A stretch of 64,000 bases of DNA from JAKJEP01 sp964580995 (GTDB taxonomy: Bacteria; Planctomycetota; Phycisphaerae; Sedimentisphaerales; SM23-30), in NCBI GenBank assembly GCA_964580995.1, contig CAZOMV010000007.1, forward strand, positions 1 to 64,000, read 5' to 3'. Under the pieces are notes generated by a model that saw only the letters and a list, made by a program, of their open reading frames with translations, was not told where the DNA came from and made no database searches. The position numbers and the translations under genes were made by a program. This document shows positions 43,529-52,028 of this stretch, one piece after another (position 1 is the stretch's first letter; every line of letters starts with the position of its first letter).

Positions 43529-45796
43529 TTATGAACCACCAGGTTCCAACAGCCAGTACCGGGCCAGCTCGGAAAAGTCAAAGAGGTCCACGAGACCGTC
43601 ATGATTGAGGTCGCCGCCCTGGCAGAAGTTGTTGGATTCGTCGCAGGAAGTGTTGAGCCATTGGGCGGAGAAGTCGGTCAATTCCGGCAGATCGATGGAA
43701 CAGTCCGCGGTGAGGGGGTTGGAGTTAAGATCGCAATATATATATATCCCAGGATTATTCACCAAGATCAGGGGCAGCATAGTACAATAAAACTGTGTAT
43801 TAAACTGATTATCTTCCAGATATAGCCACCCCAGATTAGTCAGATTTATGATTTCCGGTGGCAGGTTTATCAGATGGTTAGTGGATAAATATAGATTAGA
43901 CAAACTGGTCAGATTACAAATCTCTTGTGGTAGACTGGTCAGTCGGTTATTGGACAAGTATAGCATTTTCAAACTGGTCAAATTGCCAATTTCCGACGTC
44001 AGGCTGGTTAATTGATTTCCTTCCAGATAGAGATATTGGATGTTGGACAGATTCGTAATCTCAGTCGGCAGGCTAGTCAGATGGTTATTATTCAAATACA
44101 GTCTCGTCAGATTAATCAGATTACCGATCTCTGGCGGCAGACTGGCCAATCGGTTTTCACTCAGATACAATTCGGTCAGATTGGTCAGATTACAGATTTC
44201 GGACGGTAGATTAGTCAGTTGATTACCATTTAAATACAGCCACATCAAACTGTTTAGATTGCCGATCTCTGGCGGCAGGCTGGTTAATTGGTTTGATTCC
44301 AGAGACAGCCAAACCAAATTGGTCAGCATCCAAATTACTGCCGGCACATTGGTCAGCTGGTTATCGGACAGATTAAGCTGTACCAGATTACTCAGATTAC
44401 CAATCTCCTGAGGCAGGCTGGTTATTTGGTTAGACTCCAGAAACAGATTAGTCAGATTACTTAGATTGCCAATCTCTGGGGGTAAGCCGATCAGTTGATT
44501 ATCTTGCAAATAGAGATATTGCAGATTAGTGAGATTGGTGATCTCTACCGGCAGGCTAACCAATTGGTTACTCCCCAATTCTAGCCTTGTCAAACTAGAC
44601 AGATTCCCAATTTCTGCAGGAAAGCTGGTAAAATGGTTAGAGTCCAAAGACAAATATGTCAGATTGGTCAGGCTACCTATCTCTGAAGGCAGACCAGTCA
44701 GTTGATTAGAGTATAAGGATAATCCCTTCAGACTTGTTAGATTTCCAATTGCCGGGGGCAGACTGGTCAGTTGGTTAGAGTATAGATACAAATACGTCAG
44801 ATGGGTTAGATTGCCGATCTCCGGCGGCAGGCTTGTTAGTTGGTTATCATATACAAGCAGATGTGTCAAGCTAGTCAAATTTCCGATCCCTGATGGCAGA
44901 CTAGTCAGATGATTGTAGTATAGAGGCAGTTCGGTTAGATGAGTCAAATTACCGATTTCCGGTGGCAAGCTGGTTAACTGGTTACCATACAGAGATAGTT
45001 TCGTCAGACGGATCAGATTACCGATTTCCGGCGGGAGGCTGGTCAATTGGTTCCATTCTAAATTCAATGAGGTCAGACGGATCAAATTTCCAAGTTCCGG
45101 TGGGAGGCTGATCAAATGGTTCATGCTCAAATCCAGCAATCTCAGATGTGTCAGATTCCCGATCGACGTCGGGAAGTTGGTTAGTCCGCTATGCCGCAAA
45201 TATAAATTTGCCAGACTGGTCAGATTATCCATCTCAAGCGGGAGGCTAGTCAACTGGTTATAGCTCAGGAACAAAGATGTCAGACTGGTTAGGCCGGTAA
45301 TTTCCGGTGGCAAGCTGGTCAGTTGGTTAGAACCCAGAGACAGATATGTAAGCTTTGTTAGATTTCCAATCTCCGGCGGCAGGCTGGTCAGTTGGTTCCA
45401 GCCCAGAGACAAGTTTGTCAGGCTAGTCAGAGTACCAAGCTCGGCTGGAAAGCTGGTCAGATGATTTTCACTCAGAGACAGGACCGTCAGACTGGTCAGA
45501 TTCCCGATCTCGGGTGACAGACTGGTTAGCTGATTCCCGTGCAAATACAATGTCTTTAGATTGGCAGCATAGCCGAGGCCGGTAAGGTTGGTGATACCTT
45601 GATAACTTGCATCCAATTCATACAAATTGAGCATGTCGTCGGTATCGGGGTCGGTGATGCCCAGGGCCCGTTCGACGGCGGCTTTGAGATTGGGGTCGGG
45701 GAAATAGACCGGCTCGGCGGCAGGGGCGGGCCGGGCAGAAAACAGGAGAGTCAGGAAAACCGGAATCGATACCCAAATAAAGGTTTTTGCTTTCAT
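43529..45796 (-). CDS. Exported leucine-rich repeat protein with dockerin-like C-terminus
   Basis: The start at 45796 follows GGAGG and begins MKAKTFIWVSIPVF, a signal peptide. The 755-residue product contains 25 consecutive leucine-rich repeats of exactly 23 residues (typical unit LTSLPPEIGNLT plus xLxxLYLxxNQ) and one degenerate last unit. At DNA level this is a 69-base period from about 45560 to 43790. The C-terminal GDLNHDGLVDLFDFSELARY has the EF-hand spacing of planctomycete dockerin-like ends, preceded by a DESNNFC stretch. It should be on the cell surface and bind protein or glycan. The repeat type is close to plant and bacterial SLPPEIGNL proteins, so internal recombination may change the repeat number. 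Confidence 0.88.
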   Translation of the reverse strand: MKAKTFIWVSIPVFLTLLFSARPAPAAEPVYFPDPNLKAAVERALGITDPDTDDMLNLYELDASYQGITNLTGLGYAANLKTLYLHGNQLTSLSPEIGNLTSLTVLSLSENHLTSFPAELGTLTSLTNLSLGWNQLTSLPPEIGNLTKLTYLSLGSNQLTSLPPEITGLTSLTSLFLSYNQLTSLPLEMDNLTSLANLYLRHSGLTNFPTSIGNLTHLRLLDLSMNHLISLPPELGNLIRLTSLNLEWNQLTSLPPEIGNLIRLTKLSLYGNQLTSLPPEIGNLTHLTELPLYYNHLTSLPSGIGNLTSLTHLLVYDNQLTSLPPEIGNLTHLTYLYLYSNQLTSLPPAIGNLTSLKGLSLYSNQLTGLPSEIGSLTNLTYLSLDSNHFTSFPAEIGNLSSLTRLELGSNQLVSLPVEITNLTNLQYLYLQDNQLIGLPPEIGNLSNLTNLFLESNQITSLPQEIGNLSNLVQLNLSDNQLTNVPAVIWMLTNLVWLSLESNQLTSLPPEIGNLNSLMWLYLNGNQLTNLPSEICNLTNLTELYLSENRLASLPPEIGNLINLTRLYLNNNHLTSLPTEITNLSNIQYLYLEGNQLTSLTSEIGNLTSLKMLYLSNNRLTSLPQEICNLTSLSNLYLSTNHLINLPPEIINLTNLGWLYLEDNQFNTQFYCTMLPLILVNNPGIYIYCDLNSNPLTADCSIDLPELTDFSAQWLNTSCDESNNFCQGGDLNHDGLVDLFDFSELARYWLLEPGGS

Positions 45797-45927
45797 TTTT
45801 GCCTCCAAACAGAAAGAATACTGCCAACCATAATTATGTCCTGTCAATAAACCTGGAACCAGCCAACGTTTTGCTTATATCACAGGGGCCAGAAACGGGG
45901 TCGGACCTCTTCAATTTCTTCCTCATT

Positions 45928-46383
45928 TTATTTTCCGGGTAATTTTTTGGTGGATGGCGAGGGTAAATAATTTTCACTGGAGATGACGGATTTGCCGGTT
46001 TTTTGTTCCAGTTCGAGGCGGGCTTTTTTGGCGATGCCGCCGCCTTTTCTGCCGGCGACCTCGTTTTCAGGCAATCCCCGGGCCTCCATGCTTTCGGCGA
46101 TCTGAATCAGCCGCAGGAGGGTTTCGACGTCGGCGGCATCGGTAAGGTACTTTTTCCCGTCCGCCGCTTCCATTTTCAGTCGGTGACAATTTGTCACCGA
46201 CTCACTGCCTTCTTTTTTCAACCGTTCTTTCAGTTTATTCCAATACTTTCTGGTAGTCTGGAAATCGGGCTGCTGGAGCAGGACCCGGATGATATCCACC
46301 ACGGAGAAGAACCAGGTTTCGGTTTTTTCGTCGTAATGGCGGCGAATCTGGTACCCTTCGAACAAAGCCAAGGAATGATTCAT
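45928..46383 (-). CDS. Bro-N domain antirepressor-like protein
   Basis: The ATG at 46383 follows AGAGAGG. The 151-residue product starts NHSLALFEGYQIRRHYD and continues WFFSVVDIIRVLLQQPDF and YWNKLKERLKKEG, the order of the Bro-N DNA-binding domain known from phage antirepressors and from stand-alone bacterial proteins. The second half (ARGLPENEVAGRKGGGIAKK, SENYLP) matches the tail often found in stand-alone chromosomal members. No phage structural genes lie nearby, so it is an orphan or part of a small transferred unit. A role as a DNA-binding regulator is inferred from the family. Confidence 0.8.
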   Translation of the reverse strand: MNHSLALFEGYQIRRHYDEKTETWFFSVVDIIRVLLQQPDFQTTRKYWNKLKERLKKEGSESVTNCHRLKMEAADGKKYLTDAADVETLLRLIQIAESMEARGLPENEVAGRKGGGIAKKARLELEQKTGKSVISSENYLPSPSTKKLPGK

Positions 46384-46762
46384 GGTATTCCTCTCTAAAC
46401 CAACCATTTAATCCAATATCAACCAGTTACAAATTGTAACCGGTTCACGTTTCACCTATCATGCTAAGCAGCTAGAAAAATCCCTGGTGGCATGAATAGT
46501 TAGCCACCCGTTGGGGATAGGGTACGAGCTGGCGGGTGAAAAGTCAAAGAGAAAACCAGTTTTATGGCCACGGAATCAAACCCCAGGTTCCGTAAGAGCA
46601 TGACTGGCATGAAGTTAGGGAGTTCCCACCCAACCGTTTTGCTTTTGGGCTTGTGGGGTTGGCTGGGATGGGGTACAATAACCGGAATGTATTGACGGCA
46701 GTGAAAAGAAAGGGCTATCCGGGATAGGGCGGGGCGGATGGCAGGAAAGATACGCGGAAGGT
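46384..46762. other. Intergenic region before uvrA
   Basis: About 380 bases between divergent genes. It includes a run of short G-rich and C-rich stretches, one imperfect inverted repeat (CCAACC near 46631 with GGTTGG near 46659), and the uvrA ribosome site GGAAGG at 46756. I do not find a convincing LexA box or any gene. Confidence 0.5.
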
Positions 46763-49600
46763 ATGACGGAACATTATATACAGATACGCGGGGCGAAAGA
46801 GCACAATCTCAAGTCGGTGGATGTGGCGATCCCGCGCGATCAACTGGTGGTGATTACGGGCCTGAGCGGCTCGGGCAAGAGTTCGCTGGCCTTCGATACG
46901 ATCTACGCGGAGGGCCAGCGGAAGTATGTGGAGTCGCTGTCGGCGTATGCCCGCCAGTTTCTGGAGCAGATGCAGAAGCCCGACATCGAAAGCATCGAAG
47001 GGCTGCCGCCCACCATTGCCATCGATCAGCGCGGCGGCGGCCACAATCCCCGCTCGACGGTGGCGACCACGACGGAGATTTACGATTACCTGCGGCTGCT
47101 GTTTGCCCGGGTCGGCAAGCCGCACTGCTGCATTTGCGGCAAGCCGATCCAGACCCAGCACGCCGGGCAGATTACCGATGCCCTGCTGGCGGAGCCGGAA
47201 GGGACGCGGGTGCAGATCTGTGCCCCGCTGATTCGCGGCCAGAAGGGCGAGCACAGCGACGTTCTCAAACGGATACAGCGGGAGGGATTTATCCGCGCGC
47301 GGGTGGACGGCCAGTTGTACGATGTGAAGGATATCCCCGCGCTGGACCGCAAGCGGGCGCATAGCATCGAGGCGGTGGTGGACCGGCTGGTTTTGAAGCC
47401 GGCGATCCGGCCGCGGCTGGCGGATTCGGTGGAGATTGCCCTGAAGCTGGGCGAGGGGCTGCTGCTGGTGCTGAAGGAGGCTAAGGCGGGTGTCTGGGAG
47501 GAGGTCTATTACAGTGAAAATTATGTCTGTCTGGATCATCCGGAAGTATCCATGCCGGAGCTCTCGCCGCGCTGTTTCAGCTTCAACAGTCCCTACGGGG
47601 CCTGCCGCAGTTGCGACGGGCTGGGGACGATCCTGGAATTTGACCCGGATTTGATTGTGCCGGATCCGAATGTCTCGCTGACGGAAGGGGCCATCGACGC
47701 CTGGCGCAAGGGCGGCAAACGGATGAACATCTTTTACAATCGCCTGATTCGCCGTTTCTGCCGGGAGTATGATATCAGCCCGGATACGCCGTTTAAGAAT
47801 ATCCCGGCGGCGGTCCGCAAAATTCTGCTCTACGGCAGCGGGGAGGGTGAGGACGGTGTGGGTTTTGAAGGGGTCATTCCGAATCTGACCCGGCGTTTTC
47901 AGAACACCGACAGCGAGTTCGTCAAGGCCCGACTGCACGGGTTTTTGTCGGAGCATCCCTGCCGGGACTGCAACGGGGCGCGGCTGCGGCCGGAATCGCT
48001 GGCGGTGCTGATTAACGGCAAGAATATTTGGGATATTACCCAGATGAGCATCACCGAAGCCCATGCGTTTTTTGCGAATATCGAATTATCCCCGCAGGAT
48101 CAGGAGATTGCCCGGCTGATTTTGAAGGAAGTGCGGCATCGGCTGGAGTTCATGCTGAATGTGGGCCTGGACTATCTGACGCTCAACCGGATCAGCGGCA
48201 CGCTCTCCGGCGGCGAGGCCCAGCGGATTCGGCTGGCGACGCAGGTGGGTTCCGCGCTGGTGGGGGTGTGCTACGTGCTGGATGAACCCTCCATCGGGCT
48301 GCATCACCGCGACAATCAGCGGCTGATCCGGACCATGCGGCATTTGACGGACCTGGGCAATACGGTGGTGGTGGTCGAGCATGACGAGGATACCATCCGC
48401 GCCGCCGATCATGTGATCGACATGGGGCCGGGGGCCGGCGTGCACGGCGGCGAAATTGTGGCCCAGGGGAAAATCGAGGATATTCTCGCCGAACCCCGCT
48501 CACTGACCGGACGCTATTTTTCCGGGGAGCGGCAGATACCACTGCCCGAGAAACGCCGGAAGGTGAATCTCAGCTACTGCCTGCAGGTGGCCGGCGCCCA
48601 GCAGAACAATCTGAAAGACATTGACGTGAAGTTTCCGCTGGGAGTGTTTGTGTGTGTGACGGGGGTGAGCGGTTCGGGCAAGAGTTCGCTGGTGAATCAG
48701 GTGCTGCTGCCGGCGGTGCGGCGGAAACTGTATAACGGGCGGGAAAAGCAGGGCAAATTCCAGAAGCTGCTGGGGACCAGCCGCATCGACAAGGTCATCC
48801 AGATCGACCAGAGCCCCATCGGCCGCACGCCCCGCTCCAACCCGGCCACCTATACCGGGGTCTTCGATCTGATCCGCCAACTGTTCAGCAAGACCCGCGA
48901 GGCGAAGATCCGCGGCTACACGCCCGGCCGCTTCAGCTTTAACGTAAAAGGGGGACGGTGTGAATATTGCCAGGGCCAGGGAACGCGCAAAATCGAGATG
49001 CACTTTTTGCCCGATGTGTATGTGGTGTGCGATCAGTGCAAGGGAACCCGCTACAACCGCGAAACGCTGGAGATCAAATACCGCGGCAAAAACATCGCCG
49101 ATGTGCTGGACATGCACGTCGAAGAATCGCTGAGCTTCTTCGAAAATTTCCCCAAAATAAAACAGATGCTGCGGACCCTCTACGACGTGGGGCTGGGGTA
49201 CATGACGCTGGGGCAGGCCTCCACCACCCTCAGCGGCGGCGAGGCCCAGCGGGTCAAACTGGCCACCGAACTGGGCAAGGCCAGCACCGGCCATACCCTC
49301 TACGTGCTGGATGAGCCGACCACCGGCCTGCATATCGCCGACATTCACAACCTGCTCACGGTCCTGAACCAACTGGTCGAGATGGGCAATACCGTCATCG
49401 TCATCGAGCACAATCTGGACGTGATTAAAATGGCCGATTATATCATCGACCTGGGACCCGAAGGCGGCGAGGGCGGCGGGCAGATCGTCGCCGCCGGCAG
49501 CCCGGAAGAAATCAGCCGGATGGCGCAAAGCTTTACGGGACAGTTTTTAATAAGCAAACTCCGGCCTGAAGACCGGGAAAAAACGAAAAAAAATAAATGA
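46763..49600 (+). CDS. uvrA: Excinuclease ABC subunit A
   Basis: The 945-residue protein has full length for UvrA, the damage sensor of nucleotide excision repair. It contains two ABC ATPase units: Walker A GLSGSGKSSL at about residue 32 and GVSGSGKSSL at about 634, with signature LSGGEAQR at about 481 and 823. The first pair of zinc cysteines (CCICGKPI) lies near residue 125 and the second zinc module (GRCEYCQGQG, VVCDQCKGT) near 733-765. The insertion domains seen in the family are present. It acts with UvrB on damaged DNA; uvrB is not in the window. It is a single-gene unit. Confidence 0.97.
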   Translation: MTEHYIQIRGAKEHNLKSVDVAIPRDQLVVITGLSGSGKSSLAFDTIYAEGQRKYVESLSAYARQFLEQMQKPDIESIEGLPPTIAIDQRGGGHNPRSTVATTTEIYDYLRLLFARVGKPHCCICGKPIQTQHAGQITDALLAEPEGTRVQICAPLIRGQKGEHSDVLKRIQREGFIRARVDGQLYDVKDIPALDRKRAHSIEAVVDRLVLKPAIRPRLADSVEIALKLGEGLLLVLKEAKAGVWEEVYYSENYVCLDHPEVSMPELSPRCFSFNSPYGACRSCDGLGTILEFDPDLIVPDPNVSLTEGAIDAWRKGGKRMNIFYNRLIRRFCREYDISPDTPFKNIPAAVRKILLYGSGEGEDGVGFEGVIPNLTRRFQNTDSEFVKARLHGFLSEHPCRDCNGARLRPESLAVLINGKNIWDITQMSITEAHAFFANIELSPQDQEIARLILKEVRHRLEFMLNVGLDYLTLNRISGTLSGGEAQRIRLATQVGSALVGVCYVLDEPSIGLHHRDNQRLIRTMRHLTDLGNTVVVVEHDEDTIRAADHVIDMGPGAGVHGGEIVAQGKIEDILAEPRSLTGRYFSGERQIPLPEKRRKVNLSYCLQVAGAQQNNLKDIDVKFPLGVFVCVTGVSGSGKSSLVNQVLLPAVRRKLYNGREKQGKFQKLLGTSRIDKVIQIDQSPIGRTPRSNPATYTGVFDLIRQLFSKTREAKIRGYTPGRFSFNVKGGRCEYCQGQGTRKIEMHFLPDVYVVCDQCKGTRYNRETLEIKYRGKNIADVLDMHVEESLSFFENFPKIKQMLRTLYDVGLGYMTLGQASTTLSGGEAQRVKLATELGKASTGHTLYVLDEPTTGLHIADIHNLLTVLNQLVEMGNTVIVIEHNLDVIKMADYIIDLGPEGGEGGGQIVAAGSPEEISRMAQSFTGQFLISKLRPEDREKTKKNK

Positions 49601-49682
49601 TCGCCAAATTTATTTGTGCGATTGCGTTTTCTTCCTTACTGGTAAATCGGTGAATCAAAGGCAAGAGGCTCTTTTCTTACTC

Positions 49683-50474
49683 CTATTTTAGCGCCTCCTT
49701 CATCCTGCCGATAAACCGCGCCAGCTCCCCCCGCCCGTGATCCGCCGCCGCCAGATTCTCCTCGATAATCTTCACCACCGCCGAGCCGACAATCACCCCG
49801 TCCGCCCCCGCCGCCGCCAGCTCCCGGCCATGCTCCGGCTTGCTCACCCCGAACCCCACGCACACCGGCACCGCCGTCATCCCCTTCAGCGACCGGATCA
49901 GCGGCACCACCGCGCTGCCCAGCTCGCTCCGCGCCCCCGTCACTCCCATCGTCGAAACCGTATAAATAAACCCGCTGCACAGCTCCGCGATCCGCTTCTT
50001 CCGCCCCTGGCTGGTATTGGGTGTCACCATATACACCGAGTCCAAGCCATTCGCCTGCCGCAACCCCTCCACCTCCTCCGCGTCATCAATGCACAAATCC
50101 GCCACCAGCACGCTGTTCACCCCCGCCTGCGCCGCCGCCCGGTAAAACCGCTCCCGCCCGTACTTGCAGATCAGGTTATAATACATCAGCAGCCCCACCG
50201 GAATATCCCGGTACGCCTTCACCCGCCCGATCAGCTCGAACGCCTTATCGCAATTCATCCCCGCCTCCAGCGCCCGGATATCCGCCTTCTGAATCGTCGG
50301 CCCGTCCGCGATCGGATCGCTGAACGGGATCCCCAGCTCCAGCACATCCGCCCCCGCGTCTATCGCCGCCTTCATCAGCTCCAGCGAAACCTCCGCCGTC
50401 GGGTCCCCCAGCACAAAAAACGGAATCAGCGCCGCTCCCTGCTTCGCCGCAAACACCTCGCGATAACTCTTCAT
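49683..50474 (-). CDS. trpA: Tryptophan synthase alpha subunit
   Basis: The 263-residue TIM barrel carries the TrpA signatures: LELGIPFSDPIADGPTIQ, with the catalytic Glu and Asp, near residues 45-62; then VLVADLCID, VSTMGVTGAR, the phosphate loop VGFGVSKPEHG, and VGSAVVKII. It should cleave indole-3-glycerol phosphate to indole and pass it to TrpB. Its ATG overlaps the trpB stop codon in an ATGA, so the two subunits are made together. Active-site residues look intact, unlike those of its partner. No other trp genes lie nearby. Confidence 0.95.
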   Translation of the reverse strand: MKSYREVFAAKQGAALIPFFVLGDPTAEVSLELMKAAIDAGADVLELGIPFSDPIADGPTIQKADIRALEAGMNCDKAFELIGRVKAYRDIPVGLLMYYNLICKYGRERFYRAAAQAGVNSVLVADLCIDDAEEVEGLRQANGLDSVYMVTPNTSQGRKKRIAELCSGFIYTVSTMGVTGARSELGSAVVPLIRSLKGMTAVPVCVGFGVSKPEHGRELAAAGADGVIVGSAVVKIIEENLAAADHGRGELARFIGRMKEALK

Positions 50475-51664
50475 CGGGCACCTCCTTCAATCGACTCCGG
50501 CCGGTACTTGATAAACGCATCCACATCCTTGTCCCCGCGCCCGCTCAGGTTAATCACAATCACATCATCCTTCTTAAACTTCCCCGCCTGACTCACCACC
50601 CATGCCACCGCGTGCGTACTCTCGAACGCCGGGATAATCCCCTCCTTCCGCGTCAAAAACAAAAACACCTCCAGCACCTCCTCATCCGTCGCCCCCACAT
50701 ACTCCGCCCGCCCGCTATCCTTCAGCATACTATGCTCCGGCCCCACCCCCGGATAATCCAGCCCCGCGCTCACCGAATGCGACTCGATCACCTGCCCATT
50801 CTCGTCCTGCAAAAGATACGACCGCGCCCCGTGCAGCACCCCCACACTGCCCTTCTGCAGCGTCGCCGCGTGCTTGCCCGTCTCCAGCCCATACCCCGCC
50901 GCCTCCACCCCCACCAGCCGCACCCCCTGATCCTCAATAAACCCCGCAAACATCCCAATCGCATTGCTCCCCCCGCCCACGCACGCCGTCACCACGCTCG
51001 GCAGCCGCCCCAGCTTCTCCAGACACTGCCGCCGCGTCTCATCCCCGATCACCCGCTGAAAATGCCGCACGATCATCGGATACGGATGCGGACCCGCCGC
51101 CGTCCCGAACAGATAAAACGTATCATCCACATGCGCTGTCCAATACCGCAGCGCATCATTAATCGCGTCCTTCAGCGTCCCGCTGGCCCCCGTTACCGGC
51201 ACCACCTCCGCCCCCAGCAGCTTCATCTTCTGCACATTCGGCCGCTGCCGCTCGATATCCGTCACCCCCATGAAAATCTTCACCTCCATCCCCATCTTGG
51301 CCCCGATCGTCGCCGTCGCCAGCCCGTGCTGCCCCGCCCCCGTCCCGGCGATCAGCTTCTGCTTGCCCATATACTTCGCCAGCAGCCCCTGCCCCCGCGT
51401 ATTGTTCCGCTTATGCCCACCCCCGTGCATCAAAACCTCCCGCTTCAAATACCCCTCCGCCCCCACCCGCTCGCTCAGCGCCCCGCTGCGATACAGCGGC
51501 GTCGGCCGGCCCGCATAGTCCGTCAGCAGCTCCCCCAGCTCCCGGCAAAATCCCGCATCCCCGCGATACCGCTCAAACGCCGCCTCCATCTCTTCCAACG
51601 CCGGCATCAGCACCTCCGGCACATAATAACCCCCATACTCACCATATCTTCCTTTACTCTTCAT
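50471..51664 (-). CDS. trpB: Tryptophan synthase beta subunit, atypical active site
   Basis: The 397-residue protein has the fold and many signatures of TrpB: YGGYYVPEVL, CVGGGSNAIGMF, SHSVSAGLDYPGVGPEH, EGIIPAFESTHA and the serine of NLSGRGDKD. The PLP lysine is Lys85, but its surroundings, usually KREDLNHTGAHKINN, read KREVLMHGGGHKRNN. The catalytic glutamate of the ETGAGQHG motif (Glu109 in Salmonella) is Gly107 here (AGTGAGQHG). It should join indole and serine to tryptophan, but loss of the glutamate would be expected to weaken or change the reaction. The gene starts after a Trp-codon leader and terminator, so it is regulated as a tryptophan gene. It is closer to standard TrpB than to the TrpB2 branch. 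Confidence 0.9.
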   Translation of the reverse strand: MKSKGRYGEYGGYYVPEVLMPALEEMEAAFERYRGDAGFCRELGELLTDYAGRPTPLYRSGALSERVGAEGYLKREVLMHGGGHKRNNTRGQGLLAKYMGKQKLIAGTGAGQHGLATATIGAKMGMEVKIFMGVTDIERQRPNVQKMKLLGAEVVPVTGASGTLKDAINDALRYWTAHVDDTFYLFGTAAGPHPYPMIVRHFQRVIGDETRRQCLEKLGRLPSVVTACVGGGSNAIGMFAGFIEDQGVRLVGVEAAGYGLETGKHAATLQKGSVGVLHGARSYLLQDENGQVIESHSVSAGLDYPGVGPEHSMLKDSGRAEYVGATDEEVLEVFLFLTRKEGIIPAFESTHAVAWVVSQAGKFKKDDVIVINLSGRGDKDVDAFIKYRPESIEGGAR

Positions 51665-51690
51665 AATTTTTCACCTTTCCTGCCTTCACG

Positions 51691-51731
51691 CAAAAAAAAA
51701 CCGCCGCCTAACTCTCCATCAGGCCGCGGTT
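51691..51731 (-). terminator. Intrinsic terminator (attenuator) between the trp leader and trpB
   Basis: On the minus strand AACCGCGGCC (51722-51731) pairs with GGCGGCGGTT (51699-51708) with a single mismatch, followed by a run of T to 51692. It lies after the leader peptide stop and 27 bases before the trpB ATG. This is the position of the terminator in trp-type attenuators. I could not find a strong alternative antiterminator pairing by eye. Confidence 0.8.
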
Positions 51732-51758
51732 ATCTATCTTCTCAATACAAAATGGCTC

Positions 51759-51824
51759 CTATTCCCCGGACCTTTCTGGCCGCTGACCTCGCCACCACCA
51801 CTTCGTATTTCTCACTATTTTCAT
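51759..51824 (-). CDS. trpL: trp leader peptide with three consecutive tryptophan codons
   Basis: The ATG at 51824 on the minus strand opens a 21-codon frame, MKIVRNTKWWWRGQ and so on, ending in TAG at 51759-51761. Codons 9-11 are TGG TGG TGG. The frame lies between a promoter-like pair (51861-51889) and a terminator (51691-51731) in front of trpB. When Trp-tRNA is scarce, the ribosome would stall on these codons and terminator formation would be prevented, as in enterobacterial trp attenuation. GGTGAG lies just before the ATG and AAGG a little further away. Three rare Trp codons in a 21-codon frame at this position are unlikely by chance. Confidence 0.85.
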   Translation of the reverse strand: MKIVRNTKWWWRGQRPERSGE

Positions 51825-51860
51825 CTCACCGAATACCTTAAAATACCATTATTTACACCC

Positions 51861-51889
51861 ATTTAACCATATCCCCTCCCCTTTGTCAA
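51861..51889 (-). promoter_or_regulatory. Probable sigma-70 promoter of the trp leader-trpBA operon
   Basis: On the minus strand TTGACA (51884-51889) and TTAAAT (51861-51866, 4 of 6) are 17 bases apart. Transcription from here would start about 30 bases before the leader peptide ATG at 51824. Confidence 0.6.
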
Positions 51890-52028
51890 ATAAATTTCAT
51901 CATTATGCTAATACATTCTGTTTCGTTAAAGCGTTAACTCCAAAATACTTAAATCAAGATAATATCTGCTATTCACCGATTTTTTAGATAACAACCAAAG
52001 ATAATAAATTCAGAATTATATAGGATCT

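Noticed and set aside
43790..45560. CRISPR-like periodicity
   Set aside because: The 69-base period encodes 23-residue leucine-rich repeats with degenerate third positions; there are no constant repeats with unique spacers.
46384..46762. LexA/SOS box in front of uvrA
   Set aside because: No convincing palindromic operator could be seen; SOS control cannot be claimed from this sequence.
46715..48064. Minus-strand open frame of about 450 codons across uvrA
   Set aside because: The plus strand encodes a full UvrA with all motifs; the antisense product is Arg/Pro-rich and has no recognisable domain.
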